From positions 1,116,001 through 1,180,000 of the forward strand of contig CAVVUC010000002.1 in the NCBI GenBank assembly GCA_963751395.1: DNA of 64,000 bases, read 5' to 3'. The translations under genes were made by a program, and so were the position numbers. Of this stretch, positions 15,846 to 22,057 are shown piece after piece (positions within the stretch are counted from its first letter, which is position 1; each line of letters opens with the position of its first letter). The notes under the pieces are model-generated. The model worked only from the letters and a program-made list of their open reading frames with translations. It was not told the origin of the DNA and made no database searches. The DNA is from CAVVUC01 sp963751395 (GTDB lineage Bacteria; Verrucomicrobiota; Verrucomicrobiia; Chthoniobacterales; Chthoniobacteraceae).

Positions 15846-16035
15846 TCAAACCCGAAACACCTTCATCACATCATCCCCCAGATGATTGATGATCTTCAGC
15901 GCGATGCGCCCCGACTTCGGCTTCTCAAACGGGCGTGACGTGTCGCTGTTCAGCGTCGCCCAAGCCCTGCCAATGCTTCTGCGGACACTCGTAAGGGGAG
16001 TTTAGGATCGGGTGGTCAAAGAAGGGATTAGACAT
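15846..16035 (-). pseudogene. Restriction-helicase gene remnant
   Basis: The minus strand begins MSNPFFDHPILNSPYECPQK, which I recognise as the N-terminus of a large type III-like restriction helicase family (the BPTD_3080 type). After about 23 codons it changes frame to RAWATLNSDTSRPFEKPKSG and RIALKIINHLGDDVMKVFRV, then a stop; this reads like the conserved C-terminal tail of a protein from the same kind of operon. Only the two ends are left around a deletion. It directly precedes the UvrD-like remnant on the same strand. Confidence 0.6.
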
Positions 16036-16111
16036 CGCCGAAAATATTTACACACCCCGGCCGGTCGATTTCTCCTTGCACCGCTCAACTCAGAGAAATA
16101 CAACCTCTCAA

Positions 16112-16396
16112 ATGACCAAAACCCAACTTCTTCAAGCCATCGCTGAACAAACCGAAACCGACAAGAGGACTGCCGCATTCTTCCTCGATGCCATCACCGG
16201 AATCGCCTATAAGGAAACGAAGAAGAACGGTGAATTCGTTCTCCCCGGCATCGGCAAGCTCATCAAACAGAAGAGGAAAGCACGGATGGGACGTAATCCT
16301 GCAACTGGCGCAACGATTAAGATTGCGGCGAAGACCGTCGTAAAATTCCGTGTGGCGAAGGCTGCCAAGGATGAGATTTTGGGTGTGAAGAAATAG
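16112..16396 (+). CDS. HU-family DNA-binding protein
   Basis: 94 aa from MTKTQLLQAIAEQTETDKRT; the upstream start adds 12 poor residues. Helical dimerisation half, then beta-arm region GKLIKQKRKARMGRNPATGA with the RxGRNPxTG signature and the proline that intercalates into DNA, ending with FRVAKAAKDEIL. The first half is diverged from HU-alpha, as in many Verrucomicrobia HU paralogues. Non-specific nucleoid architectural protein that bends DNA. Single gene, transcribed away from the decayed defence island. Confidence 0.92.
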   Translation: MTKTQLLQAIAEQTETDKRTAAFFLDAITGIAYKETKKNGEFVLPGIGKLIKQKRKARMGRNPATGATIKIAAKTVVKFRVAKAAKDEILGVKK

Positions 16397-16439
16397 CCGG
16401 AACATTTGACACAAACCCTGGCGGGCCTATTTTCGCACA

Positions 16440-16685
16440 ATGACGAAAGCCCCTGGGAAGAAAACGCGCAGGCGCAAACAGGTTATTGCAGATGTCCTGG
16501 ATTTGACAGCGGCTTGTCCACACGACAATAGCAACCCTCCATTCTGCCCGCTGTATAAAGTGCGGAAACTTACCCCGGAGGGAAGACTTGGATGGGCACT
16601 CCGCTTGCCCGAAGAGCAATTGGAAGACTTCACCATTCACCACCGGGTCTGCTTGAAATGCAGATCGACGGGGACTCTGATCTAA
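16440..16685 (+). CDS. Small Cys-containing hypothetical protein
   Basis: 81 aa. A basic N-terminus (KAPGKKTRRRKQ) is followed by a compact domain with CPH...CPLY and, near the end, CLKC, so two pairs of Cys could bind zinc. It follows the HU gene by 43 bp on the same strand and may be co-transcribed. No named family is recognised; a nucleic-acid-binding role is a guess from charge only. Confidence 0.6.
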   Translation: MTKAPGKKTRRRKQVIADVLDLTAACPHDNSNPPFCPLYKVRKLTPEGRLGWALRLPEEQLEDFTIHHRVCLKCRSTGTLI

Positions 16686-16746
16686 CTTCACTAATTCGCA
16701 GTTGAAACGGAGTAACACATGGAGTGCTGCTCTCGAACGGATTGCG

Positions 16747-17172
16747 TTAGCGCGGACTTGGAACCACAAGCACAGGGCACTTTGCTGATTTGAGAACGCC
16801 GGAGGTAACGCTGCCCACCAGCAGGTTGTATAGAGCGCCGTGGCCATGAGACCCCATCACGATCATGTCCACCGACTCTCTTTCGCACTCGCTTAGAATG
16901 GTTTCAACCGGCGAGCCTTGTGACTGATCAATCGTCACACTCACGCCGGATTCCTCAAACTTCTGCTTCCATTCATTCAACAGTCGATAGTCATTTTTTA
17001 CATCGCTTATCATGACTGCCATTTGCCCGCTGCCTTCGACGGCCAATTGAGGGGGTGACAAGACGTTTAACAAAAGAATATGACCACCTGTTGCGGTGGC
17101 AAGGGATGCTGCTGTTTCAACCAGTCGCGGAGTTACGTCTGAAAAATCAACTGCAACAAGAATCTTCTTCAT
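16747..17172 (-). CDS. Universal stress protein (UspA)
   Basis: 141 aa, single Usp domain. Start MKKILVAVDFSDVT (first beta-strand and Asp of the ATP site), and near the end the ATP-binding signature MGSHGHGALYNLLVGSVTSG, i.e. G-2x-G-9x-G-S, so an ATP-binding type of Usp. Alpha/beta dimeric cytoplasmic protein induced by growth arrest or stress in studied bacteria. Transcribed divergently from the methylmalonyl-CoA decarboxylase gene. Confidence 0.95.
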   Translation of the reverse strand: MKKILVAVDFSDVTPRLVETAASLATATGGHILLLNVLSPPQLAVEGSGQMAVMISDVKNDYRLLNEWKQKFEESGVSVTIDQSQGSPVETILSECERESVDMIVMGSHGHGALYNLLVGSVTSGVLKSAKCPVLVVPSPR

Positions 17173-17319
17173 AAAAACCTTCTAATTCAGGATTCGGGTC
17201 TGCCCTCATGCTGTCAATAGACCACTGGCAGTCAAGTTTTCAATTCAATGGTGATGTTTGCCAAGAAATGTAAACGGTTTGCACTCGCACGATTACCTCT
17301 TCCAATTCACGCTGTCTCC

Positions 17320-18099
17320 ATGCCTTTGATTATCACCTCGATCAAGAACCGGATTGGAACACTCCAGTTCAACCACGACGACAAACTGAACTGCCTGAGC
17401 CATGCGCTCATGGATGAACTCATGTCTGGATTGCATTCCTTCAGCGCTGGCGAATGCAACGTGCTGGTCATTCGTGCTGCGAGCGGCGTTCGGGTATGGT
17501 CAGCCGGACATGACATCAATGAATTGCCAGCCCCGCGACGAGACCCTTTATCCTACGGAGATCCCCTTGAGACACTCTTACGGAATATCCAGGACTGTGC
17601 CGTTCCAGTGATCGCGATGGTGGAAGGGTCTGTATGGGGTGGTGCATGCGATCTTTGCTGCTCCTGTGACATGGTGATTGCAGCCGAGGGATCAACGTTT
17701 GCAATGACTCCGGCCAAGGTTGGAATCCCCTACAATGCATCCGGACTCATCCACTTCGTGAACCACATCGGCCTGAACAAGGCAAAGGAGATGTTTTATA
17801 CGGCAAGACCAACAACAGTCCGTGAGGCGTTGGCCAATGGATTCGTGAATCATGAAGTAAAAGCCGTGGATTTGGAGTCCTTTACTTACGAACTTGCTGC
17901 GAGCATTGCTGCCAATGCGCCTTTGGCTGTGCGGGCAATCAAGGCGCAGTTTCGTTTACTGACGCGAGGGAACCTCATTGATGCTGAAACTGCTGAAAGG
18001 ATTCAGGGTATCCGGAGAAAGGTCTATGACAGTGAGGATTACGCCGAGGGTATTCGCGCATTCAAGGAGAAGCGCAAACCACAATTCAAAGGCAGTTGA
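17320..18099 (+). CDS. scpB: Methylmalonyl-CoA decarboxylase (crotonase family)
   Basis: 259 aa from MPLIITSIKNRIGTLQFNHD. It belongs to the enoyl-CoA hydratase superfamily and is strikingly like E. coli ScpB/YgfG: VWSAGHDINELP, DPLSYGDPLETL, MVEGSVWGGACDL (oxyanion hole), TPAKVGIPYN, RIQGIRRKVYDSEDYAEG and the KRKPQF end. ScpB decarboxylates (R)-methylmalonyl-CoA to propionyl-CoA without biotin. Mutase and CoA-transferase partners are not in the window, so the pathway here is open. An alternative upstream start at 17248 would add 24 residues unlike the family. Confidence 0.9.
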   Translation: MPLIITSIKNRIGTLQFNHDDKLNCLSHALMDELMSGLHSFSAGECNVLVIRAASGVRVWSAGHDINELPAPRRDPLSYGDPLETLLRNIQDCAVPVIAMVEGSVWGGACDLCCSCDMVIAAEGSTFAMTPAKVGIPYNASGLIHFVNHIGLNKAKEMFYTARPTTVREALANGFVNHEVKAVDLESFTYELAASIAANAPLAVRAIKAQFRLLTRGNLIDAETAERIQGIRRKVYDSEDYAEGIRAFKEKRKPQFKGS

Positions 18100-18190
18100 A
18101 TGTATTGCATGGCCCCCTCAAAGACTCTGTAATTCGCAGCTAACCGAAGTCCATCGAACTCTGGAAGCGGATACCTTCCTGCTGAAAATG

Positions 18191-19012
18191 CTACTTCTCA
18201 GCCAGAGCCTTCCCGACCGCTGCATCCAGTGCCTCACCACGCAGCTTTTTTCCGATGATCTTGCCTTCCTTGTCCAATAAATAGGTCGAAGGAATGCTGT
18301 TTACCCCATATTGCGAAGACAGTTTGTTCTGCCATCCCTGTCCATCAAAGTATTGGGGCCACTGCACGTTGTTCTCTTTGATAAACGCGACCAGCTTCTC
18401 CTTGTCCTTGTCGAGGCTCACCCCAATAATCTCGAAGCCCTTGTCATGGTATTTTTCGTAGGTCTTGAGAACATTCGGCATTTCGTGAACGCACGGGCCA
18501 CACCACGTTGCCCAAAAATCAATCAGGACAACTTTCCCTTTGTAATTTGCAATGGAGAGCGGCTTCCCATCCAGATCCTTTTCGTTAAAATCTGGAAACA
18601 AAGTGCCGGGAGCTAAACTGCGCTGAATCTTTTTTGCTTCAGCCTGTCTCGCCATCAACGCAATAGCGTCATCTGCTTTCTTTCCAGCCGCCGTGTCAGG
18701 GAACTCAGTCTTGAGTTCGTTGAATAACTGAGTGGCTTTGGCATCATCATCGAGGACTTGCGAATACAAACCCGCCTTCATCATGAGAATCTGAGCAACG
18801 TCGTCGGTCTTCTCCCCCTTGTGTTCCGCGAGCAGTGTATCGAAGGCTTTAAGTTCATCAGCCAGATCCTTTTCGGTTTTTGCGCCCGCTTGAAGTTTGG
18901 CTTTTACCTTGCCGATCAATTCCTGAAGTTCGACCTTCGCATCCGCAGCAAAAATCGGTCGCGGAGAGCCAAGCAATATGATCACAGGAAGAATGAGGAG
19001 AAACTTTTTCAT
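18191..19012 (-). CDS. TlpA-like thioredoxin-fold exported protein
   Basis: 273 aa. Signal peptide (MKKFLLILPVIILLGS...FAA), then about 100 helical, TPR-like residues (AGLYSQVLDDDAKATQLFNE), then a redoxin/TlpA domain: APGTLFPDFNEKDLDGKPLS, FWATWCGPCVHEMP with the CxxC site, and the cis-proline NSIPSTYLLD. A periplasmic thiol-disulfide oxidoreductase of the ResA/TlpA class, acting in cytochrome or secreted-protein thiol maintenance. Convergent with scpB across 90 bp. Client proteins are unknown. Confidence 0.9.
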   Translation of the reverse strand: MKKFLLILPVIILLGSPRPIFAADAKVELQELIGKVKAKLQAGAKTEKDLADELKAFDTLLAEHKGEKTDDVAQILMMKAGLYSQVLDDDAKATQLFNELKTEFPDTAAGKKADDAIALMARQAEAKKIQRSLAPGTLFPDFNEKDLDGKPLSIANYKGKVVLIDFWATWCGPCVHEMPNVLKTYEKYHDKGFEIIGVSLDKDKEKLVAFIKENNVQWPQYFDGQGWQNKLSSQYGVNSIPSTYLLDKEGKIIGKKLRGEALDAAVGKALAEK

Positions 19013-19165
19013 GATTCAAGAAATTGAACAGCAGCCAACGTAACCGGCAAGAAAATAGAAGCGACACTGGCAGCTAAAGAAAAGAGTCCACGCGCAGCGT
19101 AAGCTCTTCCCTTTAAGCGCGGATTTCTTTGTTCGCTATTTCCTCAAATAGTGCTATCGTCGTCA

Positions 19166-19486
19166 ATGGCTACTAAATTTGGCAGTTTTTCTTCACGTCG
19201 TTTACCGGACAGGGTCACAGAGGAATTGGTTGCGGTGCTTTCCGGAAGGGCATCCTTTGAATTCAAGCCGTTGTTTGACATCGTTTATACAAATCTTCAT
19301 GCCAAGAAGTTCGCCAGTGGCGGTGAGGAAATGCTGCGTTTGCGCACCTACGAGAAACTTCAGTCCCTCGTAGATCGCGGCATGGTGAAGAAGACGACAA
19401 CAGACACCATCAAGCGGTATCGTGGGCTCGCTTCCCTGGCTTCAGTTGTGCCTGTGGTTCAGATGACTCCCTCGAAAGTGAAATGA
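19166..19486 (+). CDS. Small hypothetical protein (DNA-binding-like)
   Basis: 106 aa from MATKFGSFSSRRLPDR. It is helical throughout and has a winged-helix-like texture in the middle (LRTYEKLQSLVDRGMVKKTT). A low-complexity Val/Pro end. No named family. Its stop overlaps the start of the next small gene by ATGA, and a third tiny gene follows at once, so the three form one transcriptional unit. The winged-helix suggestion rests on the pattern only. Confidence 0.65.
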   Translation: MATKFGSFSSRRLPDRVTEELVAVLSGRASFEFKPLFDIVYTNLHAKKFASGGEEMLRLRTYEKLQSLVDRGMVKKTTTDTIKRYRGLASLASVVPVVQMTPSKVK

Positions 19487-19635
19487 AGAAGGAAGTATTT
19501 GTCTGTGACAGGTGTGGTCAAAAGAAACGATTGGATGGATCAAAGCAGCACTGGTGCGAGATATGCGCCGCAACCAAGGAAACTGAAATGCGGCTGCAGA
19601 GGGCGAAAAGGCTGGGCCTGTGTGTGACGAATTGA
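19483..19635 (+). CDS. 50-residue zinc-ribbon mini-protein
   Basis: Translates as MKKEVFVCDRCGQKKRLDGS, then KQHWCEICAATKETEMRL and a short basic end. Two CxxC pairs (CDRC and CEIC), 17 residues apart, form a minimal zinc ribbon. Translationally coupled by a four-base overlap to the upstream gene. Too short for most automated callers. Role unknown. Confidence 0.65.
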   Translation: MKKEVFVCDRCGQKKRLDGSKQHWCEICAATKETEMRLQRAKRLGLCVTN

Positions 19636-19641
19636 TCGGAC

Positions 19642-19779
19642 ATGGCGAAACCTAATTATTCATTCGAGAAGCGCCGGAAGGAGCTGGAGAGAAAATCCAA
19701 GAAGCAGCAGAAGGCGGAACGCAAAATGGAACGGGAAATTCCACCTCAAGCTCCCGGTGAGGTTTCAACCCCAAGTTGA
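19642..19779 (+). CDS. 45-residue basic mini-protein
   Basis: Opens MAKPNYSFEKRRKELERKSK, continues as a charged helix (KKQQKAERKMEREIPP) and ends in a short Pro/Ser tail. I recall short proteins with an 'NYSFEKRRKE' start being widespread in proteobacteria and Verrucomicrobia without known function. It starts 6 bp after the zinc-ribbon mini-gene and is the last of that unit. Confidence 0.6.
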   Translation: MAKPNYSFEKRRKELERKSKKQQKAERKMEREIPPQAPGEVSTPS

Positions 19780-19780
19780 A

Positions 19781-19975
19781 TCAACGGAAAAACCAAACAT
19801 AGATCACGCAGCCCGCTGTGACCAAAAAAGCGAGTGGCCACACCAACCGGGCTGCTTCAAGCTTCCTGAATTGTGAAGTTGCGATCTGTGGCGAAGGGCA
19901 ATGGCGACATTGAGAGGTCACTGTGGAGACTGCATGACCACAGGTAGGACAAGCTTCTAACGACATGGGCACCAT
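19781..19975 (-). CDS. Zinc-ribbon membrane mini-protein
   Basis: 64 aa from MVPMSLEACPTCGHAVSTVT (a start nine bases later is equally possible). CPTC...CRHC makes an N-terminal zinc ribbon, followed by a linker and a single C-terminal membrane helix (LVWPLAFLVTAGCVIYVWFF). The layout is common among small zinc-ribbon membrane proteins. Its stop is one base from that of the convergent basic mini-gene. Confidence 0.65.
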   Translation of the reverse strand: MVPMSLEACPTCGHAVSTVTSQCRHCPSPQIATSQFRKLEAARLVWPLAFLVTAGCVIYVWFFR

Positions 19976-20362
19976 TCGCAGAAGGAGTCGAAATAGCAAG
20001 GTGCGGCTGAATTTCTTCCTCCGCCAAACTTTCGATAATTGAAAGCTTCCGTCGCTATTAACTGAGTGCGTGCTATCCTGCTTCTCAATTAGCGGAACAT
20101 CAAAACCTATGTGAGATTCCAATCCAAAGAATACGCAAAAGCAGATTTTTTGAGGGGGGCCAGCGTAAACTTTTACACACCTACGGACGGCACGGACGGG
20201 TGTATGTGAATCCAGATAGGGTTAAGGGATGGCTCCTTTGCTTTTCCTGCTCGCAAACAATTTTGCTGACGCAAAATCCCTTGACACTCCACACCGCTTT
20301 ATGGTGAGAATGGTTTTGTTAAAAGCGCCCAAAAAGGCGAAAAATCAAACCGGCTCAGTATT

Positions 20363-21085
20363 ATGACTAGAAAATTCTCGATTGCGGCGTTGGTAATGTT
20401 TTGCAGCACGACGCTTGGGTTAAATTCCCTGCAGGCAGCGACCTATGGACTTTTCGATTACGCGTTTAACATCAATGGCGTCGTCACTCCTGCTCCGGGG
20501 GTTCCGGGTGGGGTCAATACTGCCGCGTTCAACTCTACCACCGGCTTGGGGTCGATTACCCTTTCCATCGGCACGACAGGCAATCATTTCGTGGGCCTAT
20601 TTGTGGATCACGAGATTGACGCGGCGACGAATACCTTTTTCAACGAATTCGGCACCGCCGTTGGCGCTCCACCAGCAGGGCTAAGCTGGGAGATTGACGA
20701 GCCGGGATTCGTCTTTGGAAACATCTACACGCACTTCACCGGCAGCACGGCTGGCGGCAGTTTGTTGGATAACACGAGTGCCGTTCCACCAGGAAGTCCG
20801 GATGATGTTTCGATGGCTCTGGGCTGGAACTTCAACCTGGCGGCGGGACATTCCGCGACGATCTCCTATTTCTTGAGCACCACTCCCCCTGCGAGCGGTT
20901 TCTATCTGCAGCAGACGGACCCCGCCAGCAATGCATCAGTCTATTTTTCAAGTGCTTTGAATGTGAATGTGATTCCCGAAACGGGCACCTCAGCTTGGGC
21001 AATGGGTTGTCTGGCTGTATTGGCAGTTGCCGGGGTCAAGCGTTTAGGTTTCTCATTGCGCAGCGTTACCGGAAAGCAAGCCTGA
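20363..21085 (+). CDS. Exported protein with VPDSG/PEP-CTERM-like tail
   Basis: 240 aa. Signal peptide (MTRKFSIAALVMFCSTTLGL...QAA) and a beta-rich, Gly/Thr/Asn-rich body with no enzyme motif. The C-terminal sorting signal reads VIPETGTSAWAMGCLAVLAV followed by GVKRLG: an ETG variant between the classic PEP motif and the VPDSG form of Verrucomicrobia, then a hydrophobic helix and basic residues. It is an exosortase-type substrate likely to end up at the surface or in the matrix. Confidence 0.85.
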   Translation: MTRKFSIAALVMFCSTTLGLNSLQAATYGLFDYAFNINGVVTPAPGVPGGVNTAAFNSTTGLGSITLSIGTTGNHFVGLFVDHEIDAATNTFFNEFGTAVGAPPAGLSWEIDEPGFVFGNIYTHFTGSTAGGSLLDNTSAVPPGSPDDVSMALGWNFNLAAGHSATISYFLSTTPPASGFYLQQTDPASNASVYFSSALNVNVIPETGTSAWAMGCLAVLAVAGVKRLGFSLRSVTGKQA

Positions 21086-21142
21086 CCTATTGTCGAAGCG
21101 CTTGCCGCTGGCAGTCGAAACGGCTCGCAATACTTCCGGGTG

Positions 21143-22057
21143 CTACTGAGCGTTCACCCGCAACCTCATGAACCCTCTTGGCTGGCGGGCGGCTCCGCTT
21201 AGCGGGATGTCGCCATGTATTTTCACCTGCTCGAACCCGTCGCCGAGATCGATTGGCGCGCCGATCATGTGGGTCGTTTGATCGATTGAATTCCAACTCG
21301 TCAGGTTGCCTGATTCCTCGACCAGATAGTCGAGCGCTGCGCCGATGCGCCGATGGAACTGAATTGTGAGATGCTCCACGCCATTGGTGATAGCTTTCCC
21401 TGCCAGGGGAAGCCCTTTGAGGTCGGAGATCGTTGGATTCATGCCCAACGCATACTCAAGAAGGTCGCGAACCCCGTCACCGTCTGTATCGCCTGTATTC
21501 GGGTCGATCGTGCTCAATCCGTAGGCGGCCTCCCAGGCATCGGGAATCTTGTCGCTGTTGTTGTCAACCGTTCCCAAAGTGACTGCTATTTGACCATTGG
21601 TCGCCGTGACAGACTCAGCGAGGTTGGTCGACCTTACTCCCGAGTCATCGGTCAATTCATAAACAGCCAGCGCAAGGTCGGAACTCAGCCCCGCTTGCGC
21701 GCCAGCGTTCACCCTGAACTGGAGCACCGCCAGACGCCCCGAACCTGCCACCAAAGATGTCGAGCGGTTAAGCATTACCGTAACGACGCCATCGGTCCCC
21801 GAATAGGTCAGTTCAAATGCCGCGCCAAGTCCATCGTTTCTTGCGCCGACAAATTCGAGGATCTGAGGGTTGTAGTTTACCTGCAAATGCACGGACGCCA
21901 CCGCGGCAGCATTGTTCAGCGTGATGGGGATCGAAACGATGTCACCGGGCTTGCCCAGATAGCTGGGAATCCCCAACTGGCGTGACGCGAAATTCTCCGT
22001 GGTTCCAATCCACATCGCGAAACAAGCTATCGCTCCTGTTTTCAACAATCGTTTCAT
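21143..22057 (-). CDS. Secreted cohesin-type domain protein
   Basis: 304 aa. Signal peptide, then a cohesin-like domain (about 30-150: KPGDIVSIPITLNNAAAVAS, QVNYNPQILEFVGARN, GRLAVLQFRVNAGA), then a thrombospondin type 3 / calcium-binding segment (DPNTGDTDGDGVRDLLEYAL) and a C-terminal beta domain. Last gene of a three-gene minus-strand operon, overlapping the dockerin-bearing gene by ATGA. In Verrucomicrobia such domains occur outside cellulosomes and may assemble surface complexes. The cohesin call rests on pattern. Confidence 0.75.
   Translation of the reverse strand: MKRLLKTGAIACFAMWIGTTENFASRQLGIPSYLGKPGDIVSIPITLNNAAAVASVHLQVNYNPQILEFVGARNDGLGAAFELTYSGTDGVVTVMLNRSTSLVAGSGRLAVLQFRVNAGAQAGLSSDLALAVYELTDDSGVRSTNLAESVTATNGQIAVTLGTVDNNSDKIPDAWEAAYGLSTIDPNTGDTDGDGVRDLLEYALGMNPTISDLKGLPLAGKAITNGVEHLTIQFHRRIGAALDYLVEESGNLTSWNSIDQTTHMIGAPIDLGDGFEQVKIHGDIPLSGAARQPRGFMRLRVNAQ

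Noticed and set aside
20281..20311. TTGACA box before the exported-protein gene at 20363 as a promoter
   Set aside because: A perfect TTGACA exists, but no good -10 stands at 16-18 bp spacing (gtgaga/gagaat only), so I do not list it.
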